A stretch of DNA of 64,000 bases, taken from Nematostella vectensis (taxonomy: Eukaryota > Cnidaria > Anthozoa > Actiniaria > Edwardsiidae). The position numbers and the translations under genes were made by a program. The stretch lies in assembly GCF_932526225.1 (NCBI RefSeq), contig NC_064035.1:5393501-5457500 (forward strand), written 5' to 3'. This document shows positions 1 to 13,700 of the stretch, one piece after another. The notes below the pieces were generated by a model. The model was not told where the DNA came from. It ran no database searches and worked only from the letters and a program-made list of their open reading frames with translations. Position 1 is the stretch's first letter; each line of letters opens with the position of its first letter.

Positions 1-1698
1 CGTGCACCTTATCACGAAACCAGCCTTGCAAATCCCCCGACTGCCCGGATTTTATCTTTGGCCGCAAACAGGAAATGGTTTTAAGTTTACATAGATATTC
101 TGGCCAAAATAGACGAGGAGAGCAACAGGTTGCAGACGTTGAATATCCCTGCTGGGAAGGATGGTATAGGAAGATCTATTCATTCCACACTTGAAGGCTA
201 TGCAGCGCTACAGGTCGAAACATAGTGGAATTATGTTAGTTACATCATAGTGCAGTACTTGAAAAATGCCAATTTCATAGATTTTTTAATAAGAACAACA
301 ACAAGTCCCACTTTCTCCCCGCAACTAGATTTGTCAATCGATATTTGTTTTTAAAGAAGCGATGATGTTTTTGGGCTTTGCTTTGGATATTTCGGGGATA
401 ACTTTTGACCCCGAAAACGAATGCATGAATACTTCATTTCTTTACGTCACTGGTGGAGCAGCGGAGTTTGAACGTACGCTCCACTTTCTCAGAGCCTAAG
501 GTGAGGTCGTCTTGGGTAGAAGTGTCAGGTTCCTGTCAGCATTCAGTCTGTTAGCTATAGCCATTGTCCGGATTATAGTACTGACCGCAGAGGAGTCAAC
601 TCGCCAAAACTATTCCTTCTTACAAGCTATCCTATACCCCTCGGCATCATCCGAAACCAAGGTCGTGATAGTAGCATTGTGGTAAACGTGGATTTCAATC
701 TCTCTTGACGGACAAGTTTATGCTGACAGGATAAACATTTCCGGCAGGATTATGTAAATCACGTTTATACTGTGTTTTTCTTGGGGAATACAATTGAAAG
801 CAACTTAAATAGGAATTAGATCAATTTGTTTCGCCAAAATCACTCAAAAATCCCTTTGCATACCCGATTCTGTAAGAAGACGAGAGAACACCGACAGTCG
901 AGGTCTGTAACAATCCAATGAAATGACGCGATTAATACTCCGTCGCGACAGACGGAAACGAGTTAAAACTTAGTGATTTCTCTGTTTAACTGCGATTGTG
1001 TCAATAGAAAAATGCTTGCGTGATTTATTAGCGCGAGGCCTGCGTGAAGAAGCCCCTTGTAGAGGCTTGGGTGACGAGGACTTCACACGATAGATAGCGG
1101 TGATGAATCAACGCGTTAAGAGAGTATCTGTATGATCACTTGGCTGTGTAAGGCGTGCTGCAATTAAAAACCTGAACAAGGGGGCGGGATGTGGGCTCAC
1201 CAAGACATGACATATGACAATAGACGGTTTGGTGTGTACCTAGAAAGCTCTCGCTGACATCTACTCTGATAAGAATGTGACGTGTGATAGTATCAAAGCC
1301 CTGAATCACCCTGAAAACGACCATAAGTTCTGCATTGTATCCCTAACAGCAAGTGGACGTACCATTGAAAACAATCAATGAAACTGCAGCTTGTTGTAGC
1401 AAGCTAGGCTCTGCGTTAGGGTGGTCACAATTGATATTTCTGTAATCACTGGTGACAAGCAAGGATGTCAAGTCCTTATCAAAATCGCTCTGCAAATACT
1501 CAGGATGAAGACTGTGTGATGGCACATGTCTAATGTCAAACTAAGGCAAACACCATGAACCTGCGTGGCCATGAAGTATTCAGCCAGTCTTGACATATGT
1601 CTAGTGTCGCAAGAGCTCAACGGACGCTGTCAAACGGACATGCCTCAGAGATAATGAGCTCTATTTGAAACCATTTACTCGACAGCTAGCATACAGAA
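1..1698. other. Non-coding flank, no gene recognised
   Basis: Only short open frames with no family resemblance are present on either strand. It lies directly upstream of the homeobox gene and so probably contains its promoter and 5' UTR, but I see no definite core-promoter motif. No repeat or TIR element was recognised. Confidence 0.5.
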
Positions 1699-2793
1699 AT
1701 GAATTCCTTTTCCATAAAAGACATTCTTAATAGACAGGCCGCGGAAGATAGGTTATCAAAGATGCAGAAATTCAAGAGAGACGACGGACAGGCAGAAGCA
1801 GCCCACAGTGAACTTGCTTCTTACAGCAAAACAGTTGTCTCTGAGATCCAACACATGGAACGAGCACTTCGAGCGTGTGAAGATACAAGTAAGTCAGCAC
1901 ATATTCCACTTCATTTTAAATTTCGCAATCTTGTTATCTTATGCAGTAACTGCACGGAAATTTGGCGCGGGTAACGAACACCGCGCGCGACATCTTCTGA
2001 CAAGCACACTCAATTACTCTTCAGTGTTCAGCCCTTGAGATTACTTCTGAAGATGAATTGAAGGTGCTTTACTTTGCTTCAGACGACAATGAAGTACTTT
2101 ATTCACATTGGATCGGCCTCGGATACGTTGCCTATAGCTTGCGCCTTCACAGAGAGATGTTCGTTCGTCGTTGTTAGGCGACTGCTGACTTTGAATAAGG
2201 GCCCTTCTTGTCTGCATTACCACGCGAAGCTAAAATAATGGTCCGTAAGAGAAGCAAGATTTACTGTGCATCTCTCTACAGGAGACCGAGAACAGGCTCG
2301 AGTCGACAATGGCTCCGGATTACAGGACGTGCCCAAGTTTACTACCAGCTCTCATGTGAGGAAAAAGAAAAGAAGAATACTCTTCACCAAATCTCAGATC
2401 TTTGAGCTGGAGCGTCGATTTCGACAGCAAAAGTACTTAAGTGCCAACGAGAGAGAGCAACTGGCTCGTATAATAGACCTTACTCCGACTCAGGTAAAAA
2501 TATGGTTCCAAAACCACCGCTACAAGTTCAAAAAACAAATCGGAGAGAAGGATCAGTTTTATAGGGATGTATCAGCAGCGTTTTGCTCGAGTGTCGGAGC
2601 GCCAACAGCACCAAGAACTGTTCCCGTACCTGTACTCGTGAAAGATGGCTTACCGTGCTATGATACTACGGGGAAAAATCAACCGCAGCAAATGATTCCG
2701 TACGATTACGAGACCGCCGAATACCCTCTACCAGTTACACATTCATCCGCAGTGTCGTACCACGCTCCATCGTATCCGTTTTGGGCCTATTAA
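1699..2793 (+). CDS. NK2-class homeobox transcription factor (two exons)
   Basis: Model: join(1699..1888, 2282..2793), 233 aa. Exon 1 ends at a GTAAGT donor in phase 1; exon 2 follows a pyrimidine-rich stretch ending in CTACAG and continues in frame. Residues 4-12 (FSIKDILNR) form the TN/eh1-like motif that recruits Groucho corepressors in NK proteins. The homeodomain spans about residues 91-150. Its recognition helix reads [10 protein letters not shown], and Tyr at homeodomain position 54 is the NK2-class hallmark. The closest resemblance is to Nkx2.2/Nkx2.1-type domains ([18 protein letters not shown]). It should act in the nucleus as a sequence-specific DNA-binding regulator. The C-terminal 80 residues are rich in Tyr and Pro, and I see no clear NK2-specific domain. 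The ATG at 1699 is chosen because the eh1 motif follows at once. Orthology within the NK2 family cannot be settled by eye. Confidence 0.93.
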
Positions 2794-5700
2794 TGCTAAA
2801 TATCCCTTAAGGGTATTCTTGTTAAGCCTTTCGGAAGATATCCACGATGTGTGACTTAATCGTTGTATTGTGCAGCATGGAGCTATCGTTCTGCAGGCCT
2901 GCTAGTCTAACGTGTAAATATTTCATAGACGGTTTTGTAATGGAGGTTATTAGATTTTTCAAGGCCGATAAGAAAGAAACGTTACAGAGATAATCGTCAT
3001 GATCATCCTTAAATTAAGTAAAAGGAGCGATTTTGTAGAAAATGCTTTGTAAAGAGATGTGTGACTTTATATAAATGAGAAAAGCTTCAGTATTTTGGGG
3101 GGATTTGAACCTGATACTAACAAAAATTAGCATTGATATCGAGGAAACTAATTCTTATTTCATTAGATTCGCTTTGCACAACACTTAAAGGTGTAACACG
3201 TTTGCCAAAGAAGACCCTGTTAGAAGTGTATTTGAAATTATTCGCTTCATCTTAAGAAGACTTGTAAAAGGCAAACACACTTCAGCTGGAGAGGGTTTTC
3301 TAACCTTTTCAATCGAGGAAGAGAAGCCGGCAGCTATAACATTTGTATCCAAGGGACGAAAAAAAAGTGTTAATGTTTTCCGACTCATCAATATATAAAG
3401 ATGTTGAATCCTTAGATGGGCTCACCCCGGTTGCGTGCAAGAATCCAGAGGCGTTTCAGATGATGATCACCCCAAAGGTTTATCAGCGTTTGCTTTCTAC
3501 TTGGCACCTCCAGGGAGTCAAAATCGTGGGAATCTAGTACTTACTATTTAAGCATAATATCTGACCATTCCCAGCTAATAACCCGTTTATCGCTATTTGA
3601 AATATTATTCTTACCGTTTTAAGAGGTTTGGAAACGGGTTCTTAAAGGCTCGACCCACGTATTTGATACAAAATGGTTAGAACGTTACTTTGTCTGCGAT
3701 TACTAAAAAATCCTTAAATGGAGGCAAAATATTCGTAGACTCGATCACACTTCGCGCAAATATATGGTATTAGTCTGGCTCTGCTAGACTTTCCCAGTTC
3801 TTGACTGTTGTTGTTTTCGACAAATTTCAACAAGATAAGGATAAATTTTGTTTCCACACTCCGTAACCATGGCAGGTTTATTGATCTCAGAGTAAAAAGC
3901 TATGAAATAACAAAATACCTAGCAACATAAGCACCATTTTACCTCAGTTATTATACTAGAAACTGGTCTTGCATGAAAAAAATACTGTCGCAAAACTCGA
4001 GTGATCGACCCGCAGATTTGTAATGAGGGGGTTTAAGTATAGGGTCTCTTGTTCGTCTTGTTCTCGATGTGCACACATTTAATTCCCACAGCCACCCCTC
4101 GACTCTGCGCATAACCGCCAGCTCCTAACCGCATGTGTCGTCCTAGTTGCCTAATATTCCTTCGGGCACAAACAAGGATGTACTGTTTCACCTTTGCCAG
4201 CCATTGTCTTTTTTCAAAAGATTGCCAACACAAGGGACGGTTGCATTCATCGAATTGGAACGAAATGTGACTACTTCACTACGACTGCAAATAGTTAAAA
4301 GTGTTGTTATATATGCAGCGTTAAAGCTTCGTATTTGAGCTAACATAACTGTAGAGCACTAAAATCCGTTATAAGTATAATGTGATGAGGTGTTTTCGGA
4401 CTTGGGGATATACTATCACAGTCACGAAGACAATCTCAATGTGTTTTGACCAAAGAATGGATGACAATACAGTTGTAAAACTGCACAAACGCAGCTGAAC
4501 GATGTAAGGAGGAAAGAAAACACAGGGAGCTCGCTATGAATCATTTTAAAATTAAATCTAAACATTCGAATTTAGACAGAAAATAGTCTGCGCGCGCTAC
4601 AAGGGAATCACAGTGTATCATTTGATATTCAGCTTCTGTAGTCCTTATGTCAAGTTGTGATTAATACTTAAACTATCACTGATTTATGTTGCTTTATCAA
4701 ACCTATCGAGCATCAAAACATGGTTGTAGAGAAATACATAGAAAAACGTTTCGTTTACTCTATTTTACACGTTAGGAATATGAGTTTTTGTGCCGTCTCA
4801 GAGAACGTGTATAGGCAGAATACCTGGGCTGGCACAAGACTGAATTCAAGCGCATTCAAGACATAAAGGGCCTAATAAAGTGTGTAATGCACTGAAATGC
4901 ATCAAATAAAACATTGCTTCTAATAAGAACGAAAATAGAAAAAATACTTGAAAATCAAAGGTTATTTCACGGGCGTAGCGCTATTATCACCATAACGCAT
5001 ACATTAAAGTATTTATGGTACTCTATCCGACAACTGTACCAAAATTATCAAGCTTGCTTCGTTGCTTTTTCTGTGTTATTTTCTGTGATACAACATGAAC
5101 AGTTGGCTGATCGAAGAGACATCTTTATTAAACAATGCCAAACGCTCGAGTCAAGAGAGCTGGGTCAATAGCCGTAACAACACAAGGCTTTCTCACACAA
5201 GCTAGTGGTGAGTCGACGCCACGCCTAGCAAAATTCATTTTAACAAAGAAGTTACTATTTGTCTTTATGGAGTTATAATTTACACACGTTTACAGGCCTG
5301 TTTTGCCTCAAACAAAATATAAAGCGAATGCTTAGAGGATAAGGGCACATTGCGCACATTGCCATTAATATAACGATGTTATTGTTCAATTCGTAATAAC
5401 CATCAAGAGACCATGATGTAAGACGAATCCCCCATATTAGGGTAAGTTCCAATGATGACGTCCATGAAAGCTATTTTTAGAACAAGCAGTTATTTTTAGA
5501 TACGCATCTGATTGGTTAGCGCTCACGTTTCCTAGCAACATCAGTCAAACGCGCGATCACATCTTGAGAGATGTGAACCATCAAACTGGCAAAGGATGTT
5601 ATGGAAATATTTTTGACCGAAAATCATCCTTTTTTACAAACGCTGTGAAAATGATCTTCCATAGAGTACGCTGGATCCAATCAACCGTTTCTCGGACATT

Positions 5701-8595
5701 GAAATGCATAAAGTGCGTGATTTTAGGCTCGGGGAGCAACTTCCCCAGTAAAAGTTTTCACGGCTGATTCGCAAATTATAAGTTTAAGTAAAACGACAAT
5801 CAATCATAAATCTGTGTTTACAACACAATTCTTTTCCAATTCCCTTTAAATGTAAAAGATACATCCAGAACTTAATAGCATTATATTCACACCGATATTG
5901 TGGTTATTAAGACAGGTATTTCATAAATAAAATATTTCAAGTCTCCATAATGAAGTAAATCTTATTCCGGTGACAAGGTTTTCTTGAGTGACATGATTTC
6001 TGAACATTTGCGTGAAGAATTGAAGTTCATTCATCTAAAAATATTGTAAATCAAAGAAAAATAAAGGCCTTATTGTATTTAAATACATAACATAGACTGA
6101 GAATGCCTAGGTTTTCCATTTCACCGTATTGAAGAGAAAAAAAAACTTTTTAGGAGTCAGCCTGATGCATCTTGAATGAACTCCAAATTCGCTGTCCCCC
6201 CGACGTCTTCCCGTTCAATTATTTATATAACATTTAGATAACTTAACATTAGATAACTTAACAGCTACCAGGACACCACCCTACGAGTAGCATTGTAATC
6301 ATGAGCTATGAGAAGCAGCTAAAAGGATAAAAACAGGTAGCGAACGAAGTCAAGAAGTGCAGAGGGAAAAAAATTGTGAAAATGTTAGCTCGCGAGGTGC
6401 CCATAACCAAATATGGCGCGATGAACCATATATGGATGCTATGATTGACAAGCTCGCGCAATCTAAAAATAGCTTTTATGGACGGCATCATGGGCCACGG
6501 GGATTCGTTCTCTTATATCATGGCCTCTTGTAACCATCCATTGCGCACCTATCATTCCAGGCTAGTTTGGTGTAGCTGTTTTCAGTATGTGTCCCAATGT
6601 CCCAATATTTCGGCACAACTTCAAGAAAGGGATTAAAAAAAACATACAGGTATATTATGTTACCTTCGAGAGGAAATATTGGGAGAACGGGACATGCTTA
6701 GGGAAGACCCCCACCCACCCACACACGCACACGCCGAATCGTTATGTGTGAGGGGGGGAGGTAGTGCCTAGTGTCTGCTTAGTGGCGGAGCTGGCCTTTA
6801 AGCATCATCAAGTCAGAAGCAGTGTTGATTTTAAGCCCATATGCAAGTCCCTATGTTTTCATTGTCTTCATACTTTAGATTTCAGATAAGAAATAGATAG
6901 ATAGTTACCCATGCCTTGTTTAGATAGTTTAAATAGTTGAACGAATATTTCAAGTGTATGCAAAATGATGTTTAGATAGGTTAATAGTTGTGCACATTTT
7001 TCGCACAATTTAGAAATTTTAGATGACGAACAATGCGTTATACAAACAGTTATGCAACCGGACTTGTGAACTCTTTTATTTATTTATTATAAATACTGGA
7101 CTCTGATTTGATTAAGTCAATCGGTGTGTGCAGAGAGTACATGGGTCGCTGAAAGTTAAGAACGAGAATGGAGTTACCGAACTACGAATGTAGTTCCGAG
7201 GATAGAAGGAGGAGAGAATAGAAACCAAGAGTTGAGGGCAATATCCCAAAGTCAATATCATGGAATTAATGAAGTGTATTTCATGGAAACTGATGAAGTC
7301 ATTCAAAAGCGAATTGTGTAACTCAGATCTCGTTACGTGACTCGAGTTGTTTTGCAAGATTTATTGATGGAGTGACGGAGAGTGTGTGTGTTATTAGTGA
7401 GCGTGTTAAGTTAATTTTTTTTCATGTAATAGTCTTTATTTTTCTTCTAAGTCTAGAATTATAAAGCATATCCAAATATACAAAGTCTTAATAAATACAT
7501 TGTTATATCGTGCTCCTTCGCGTGACAAGGGGTATATATAGTATTGTGAGTGGGGTCCGGGGGCATGCTTCCCCGTGAAATGTTTGTCATTATTATTGAA
7601 ACCTAAATAGCATCATAAGGGCCACTTTCCACCAGAATTCTTATTTGTATATGTTTTCATACTCCCAATCTGTAATGCCAGTAGAGGGGGACATGAATGG
7701 AAATTCGAAAAATCAAAACTTAGAAGCGCCAGCCAAACTGAAGTCATGAAAGTGAAAGTTAATTTTTTAGGGAGTCTGGCGTTCTTCCAAGAAAAAAAAA
7801 ATCTTCGTGTTTGCACCGCTTTATTCATTCTTTTTACCTTTTTGTTTTTCTTTTCTCTCCTGGAATATGGAAGAATAGTACAGGGTCCCTATTGCCATTT
7901 GTCCTTCACAACTGCGGGAATCTAGAATCCTTTCTACAGGTGCCATGAGACAATGTTTTGTTGTCCCCATTTTGTCTGTCGAAGCATACGCTTATTCACC
8001 ACTTGTCCGGACTTTCGCGGGTTGTTTACGATTTGTTGGACTTTGACCCTGTAAAACGCACGTAACTTATCAGCGCCGAAAGGGTAAATGGCTTTCGTTC
8101 CGTGCAGCTCCAAAACAGGGCTTTTGCGAGTAACATCTCTCGCTAAGAAAATTCTTGAATTGCAGCTTCTCTATGCCTTATCATTTCAAAGTAAATCCAT
8201 TCCCGGTACCCCAAATTTGCTAGGATTTTAAATTGTGTGTTTCTGAAGTTTTCTAGTTCTTTTGTTTTTCGGTGAGGGGTGGGGCACGATTTTATTTCTT
8301 GATAAAGTTATTGATGTAACTGACTGAAACTTCCAGTAAAAGGTTGGAATGGATAATGTTTCTCAATGTCAATGTCATTACGATACCAAAGTAGCGCTCG
8401 CTTACCGGTAAACTTGCAGAGATCGCAAAGAAGCCTGGAAGAGTTGGTTCGAAGGTCAGAAATCTCGTCTTCGAGCCCGCGATATTTGTGTCCTCCGCAA
8501 AAGAAAGAAAAGGCGGGTACTTTATGTAAAATTCCTTAAAGTCATCGTGCACCTGGGAACGGTACGCATGCGCATAACGTGAAAGTGGATAAAAA
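2794..8595. other. Long intergenic stretch, AT-rich
   Basis: About 5.8 kb between the homeobox and aquaporin genes. Open frames are short (at most about 85 aa), overlap on both strands and show no domain, signal peptide or coherent splicing. A short GATA-type microsatellite lies near 6890-6905, and a CCCACCCACCCACACACGCACAC-like low-complexity patch near 6710. Next to a developmental transcription factor gene it may hold cis-regulatory elements, but nothing specific can be read from one sequence. Confidence 0.5.
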
Positions 8596-10272
8596 ATGCG
8601 GAGGCCTGGGTCGCCCTCCTTCGCCAGTTCTAGCTCTAACGACATGGAAAGTACAGGCTTTATAATCTCTGCAAGTCTGGTAGAGATTTTTGGTAGTCTA
8701 CTGTACGGCTTTCTTGGATGTGCATCGACTGTGTCCTTTGATAGCCCTCGCTCAATCGAGAGCATTGCTCTTTCTTATGGTATTTTGTACGCAGTTCTTG
8801 TTTACATTTTGGCGCCGTTCAGTGGAGGATACGTGAACCCCATCGTCACCATCGCACTGTTGCTGACCAGAAAAGTGTCTGTTTTAAAGGCTGTATTCTA
8901 TATAATATCTCAGATAACTGGTGGTAAGAAGCTTAATCATGAGCACATAAAGATTGCTTTATTTTTTTCTTTAACTATTTATTATAATTTTCTTGTTTTC
9001 TATTGACAAACAAGGCATTGCGGGAGTAGCTCTCTTTAGCACAATCCTACCCTTCGAAAACGTGATGGAAGTCAGCCAATTCAATGGTAACATCGGTCCT
9101 ATAGCTTGCTTTGTCATGGAGGTAGTTTTGAGTTTCCTGTTCGTCTGCACTGTGCTTGTCTGCCGTGAAAATGATTTAAGCCATTTCCTGGTGGGCAGTG
9201 CAAGTGGTGTGACCCTGATAGCCTGTCACCTAGCAGAGGTCAGTATAAAGTACTTATTAATAATCAACTCCTTCTAATACTTACCTTTCTTTCAGGAACC
9301 TGTTCAGTTTCGAAATCTTAAACAAGCATTGTTTTTTTTGTCAGGAGCGAAATAAGGACCTCCCAAATAGTCGAAGGAACACCAATACATTTCTCCTAAA
9401 AGTTTAGTGTAAGGAGGGGGACCCACCACTGATTAACCTAATATGCTACCACTGTTATCATCTTATGTTCACTGGAAACAAGACATTTGGTCCATTGAGA
9501 TTGGGTACTTATTTTACCTTTGAAATGTTAGTTCCAGCTTGTTGGTTGGGGCATAAACCCGGCATGTGCTTTGGGGGCAGCCGTTATGAGCAACAGACCA
9601 GTGCATGTATGGGTAGGTAGTCAAATTTATGACATGCACAGAATAGGAAGGGGTGGGGCTACAAGAATAAATCATAAAGGTGAGTGGGATTGTGTCTAAA
9701 AAAAGAAAGTCTGGTAGATTGGGGAGAGGCGGGGCAACTAGGGCTGTTTAAAGTGAAAATCACACAAGCATAAAATAAATGAGCAAAATCCACTTTATTC
9801 CCCACCCTCCCTGACTTTCCTAGCAAAATTAGGCAAAAGATTGAGAAACTGAAACCAATCAACCATCTTACTAAAAGACATGGATGCTTGCCTCTTGACT
9901 TGCATGCACCAAAACACAGGCTTGAACTGTAGATGTTATAAATAGACTAACAGCGTTCATTGATGAGATAAACAACCCTTGGTTTTTCAACAATAACTGA
10001 ACAATTGCCCTTCTCTGTGTTGACAGGTGTATTTGGTAGGCCCAGTTACTGGCAGCACCCTAGCAGCAGGTTTCCACTATGCAAGCAAGTACTTCCCTGG
10101 GTTTGTACCAGATGACACATTCTTGATCAAAGGAGAGGCAATTAACCTGCCTGAGGTGAAGCGATGTGAAAGTGGGATGGGTCTAGAGTCTGTCATTGTG
10201 GAGAAACCTCAGCCAGTTTCACCAAGATTTGATAGGATGCAAATTCCAGATGAGATGAAAACTAACCTGTAA
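8596..10272 (+). CDS. Aquaporin-family channel with non-canonical NPA boxes (four exons)
   Basis: Model: join(8596..8923, 9015..9238, 9538..9612, 10027..10272), 290 aa; all junctions are GT-AG and phases agree. An alternative start at 8644 would give 274 aa. The major intrinsic protein fold is recognisable: TM1 (SLVEIFGSLLYGFLGC), then loop B with GGYVNPIVT in place of NPAVT. TM4-TM5 follow (FVMEVVLSFLFVCTVLVC). Loop E, GWGINPACALGAAV, is supplied by the 75-base third exon. TM6 contains VYLVGPVTGSTLAAG. In most aquaporins the residue after the second NPA is the Arg of the ar/R selectivity filter; here it is Cys. The first box is NPI. It should therefore be a membrane channel of unusual selectivity, for water, glycerol or other small solutes; the substrate cannot be inferred. 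The tail of about 50 residues is hydrophilic. Confidence 0.88.
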
Positions 10273-10708
10273 ATACACCCTTTTTAACAACTTTTGACAT
10301 TCACCTGTTGACTACAATTAGGTATTAAAACTTAAAGGAGACTATTAGTTAAGAGCCATTTTAACAATGTGAATCTTTTTTGATTTGATATTTGGCATTT
10401 TGAAAATTATTGTTATAACTAAAAAACGATCGCTACTGTTATCTTTGTGCTCAACTCAATTTACAAGAAATTACTTTCATATTTGAAACTTTCACTTTGT
10501 AAATTAAAAAAAATACAATACCTAAATAATAATAAAAAAACATCAGACCATGCATTGTTTCTTCCACATCTTCTAATTGTTCAGATAATGACCTTTTTTA
10601 AATTTTCTTTATACAAAGTGGTAGAAAAGATGTGTATATAAATGTTTTTTGGGGGATGCAGGAAAAGATTGAAAAGTTTAGAACTCTTGCTTTCTCTAAA
10701 AAATATAT

Positions 10709-13700
10709 CTACTTCTTCCTGCTCTTCTTGGATACTTTAAACTTTTCCTCTTTTGCTGGTGGCATGGGTGGTGACTCTAGGTGTTTCTCATAAACCCTAC
10801 AAAAAATAAGAGGAAAGCAAAATAGTTAACAGCAATTTCAATCAAATAAATCAAGTAAAATCAAATAAATTTCAATCCTAAATAATATATTTTGGGGTTT
10901 TCTTGACATAGTAGCAGCTCTTTTTATATCATATATGTTTCATATTATCTTGTATTTGACTAGCAAAGGCAACTTTCTACAACATTCACTCTAGTCCCCT
11001 CAACTTACGTTTTGTATCCATCTGTTTTGATGTAGTCCATCACATGGAATGGGCCAAGGATAATCTGATCATCTAGTTGTTGAATCCATGGATTTCCCTC
11101 AGCTTTGAATACATGGCGAGGACTTCCAAGATTCAAGGCCCCTATTTTTAAAACAGTAACAGTTATTTGCATAATAACTAATAACTTCTCATAAGGATGA
11201 AGCCAAATATTAATAAGCCAAATATAACATAAATTGGTAGAGTAATTTGTACCTAATTCAGGAGGCAGCACCATCAGTCTGTTGTTCTGAATGTGGAGCT
11301 CTCTTAAACTTTTTAGTTCTCCAATCTCCGGTGGTAGTGATATCAGGTCATTGTCTCGGAAAACAAGCTTAAAAGACAATATTGGGAATTGCAATTATCA
11401 GTAACAAACTTATATACTGTACCAGCAGACCTGTTGAGGCTTGTTTGGCAAAAAGTATAAGAATTCTGTGTGTGGCAAGAAATCAGAGGTACAGTACCAG
11501 AATTTGTTTCTAGTACTGTGACACTTAGATGCGTTTGGGGAGACCCTGGTTATAATAACACTTACAACTTGTAGATGCGTTTGGGGAGACCCTGGTTATA
11601 ATAACACTTACAACTTGTAGATTCTTCAGCTGCCCTATTTCAGGTGGGATCATCTCAAAATCATTGTCACCAAAGTACAGAGCTCGAAGTTGAGCTGAAA
11701 AAGAAATGTGCTATCAAGTCGGATAATAGGAAGTAATAAAAAAACTTCTCCGTTTCATTTGATCTAACAAATCAGTACCTATAATTGAAACTATAGAATC
11801 ACATAGAGGACAAATATTCGCAATGAGAATTTCAAGGCTTGTTTCAATGCATAAGAAGGGTAGGTCTCCAAACCTCCACCATCAACATCAACATCAGAAC
11901 AGATGGAAAAATTGAGAAAGACCAGGAAAAGGTAGCAAACGTTCTGGTAGACTACTTTTCCACCATGGCTAATGAGATTGGTGGAGCAAATGTCAACAGT
12001 ATGACGGAAGAGGATTTGTCCAGTCATCCAAGTCTTAAGAATATCTATGATGCAAATAAGAGCAACAACTCAAATTTCTGTTTTCAACAGCTCAGCACAA
12101 ATTCAGTTCAGTCATTTCTCGAGAAGCTAAATGTCAGAAAGGCCTCTGGCTATGACTCCATTACTCCCAGATTGTTAAAACTAGCATCAAGAGGTATAGC
12201 AGACTCCCTAACGGGTCTCTATAATGAGTGTATCAGGAAAGGAGAATGGCCAGAAGCATGGAAGAAAGGGGAATGGAACCCTGTTTACAAAAAGGATGAC
12301 CGTCTTGAGAAAAAACTACCGTCCAATAACATTACTATGCATAGTAGATAAGGTATATAAGTCAATGATGAGTACACAAGTAAATAATCATTTTGATCCC
12401 AAGCTTGATCCTTGCTTGTCGGCATATAGGAAGAAGCATAGCTGTGAAACCACTCTGCTAAAACTCACAGAAGACTGGAAGCTAGCTGTAGATTCCAAAC
12501 AGTTTATTGGAATACTCTCAACAGATATGAGTAAAGCATTTGACTCCTTACACCCAGCACTCATGGTAAATAAGCTCAAAGCATATGGCTTTTCTGAGCA
12601 GTCATTACACTTGATGAGATCATACTTCACCAACCGTCAAAACAGGGTCAAACTTAATGGAGTCACCAGTGTCTGGAAGGATGCAGTAAGGGGATGTCCT
12701 CAAGGGTCGTCATTTGGACCATTATTATGGAATATCTTCCAAAATGACATGACATTTGAAGTTAAAACAGCTAGCTTGTCAATGTATGCTGATGACCATC
12801 AGCTATATGTAAAAGGGGGAACAGCTGAGTGCGTGGAACAAATTTTGAACGAAGAAGGACATAAGATATCACAATGGTATAAAGATAATTTCCTCAAAGG
12901 GAACTATGATAAATATAGCTTGATGTTGCTAGGCAGAAAAAATAGAAATAAAGACAACCTATCTATACAGGTTAAGATTGATGAAGAAATAATTAAATCG
13001 TCTACTGAAATGAAACTGCTAGGAGTGACTCTTGACGATAAGCTGAACTTTAGTCTTCATATCAGTGAAATATGTAAGAAAGCAAGCCAAAAAGTTGGTG
13101 TGTTGGTAAGGCTTAGAAATCTAATCCCAGTAGACGCCAAATTACAACTTTATAAATCAGCAATTTTACCCAATCTCACATATTGTCACACGGTATGGCA
13201 CTTTTGTAAAGCCGCTGATGCTAGAAAGTTAGAGAGAGTCCAAGAGAGGGCTCTACGCGCAATATTTAATAACAGAACTGACACTTATGCTGAACTTTTG
13301 AGGAGAGGGTGATTGTCAAGCTTAGAGAATAGAAGATTACAAGACATTCTTATATTAATGTACAAAGTTAGAAATTCCCTAGCTCCTGAGCATATTCAAA
13401 GTATATTTTTTCAGCAAGACAGGAGTTACAACTTGAGGAGCGATTTTCCTGTTCCAAGATTTAATACAATCACATATGGTAGACACAGCATAAGGTTTCT
13501 AGGCCCCTATATTTGGGGTAAAATAAGTCAGGAACTTCGTAATAAGACCAGCCTACAGGCTTTTAGGACGGGAGTGCGCACTCTTGATGTGCTTGGCCTG
13601 CTGGATGGCGCATGTGACTGCATCGCATGCTCATCCTAGTGGGGTGGGCACGTGGGGTGGTCCCGTGTGCTGTCTGGCGGTCGGGCACATGAGGAGTGTG

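Noticed and set aside
8292-8765. 157-aa minus-strand ORF
   Set aside because: Shadow of aquaporin exon 1, which has motifs, splice sites and family similarity on the plus strand.
9659-9862. Minus-strand ORF in the aquaporin locus
   Set aside because: It lies in intron 3 with no family match, and the opposite strand has a coherent gene model.
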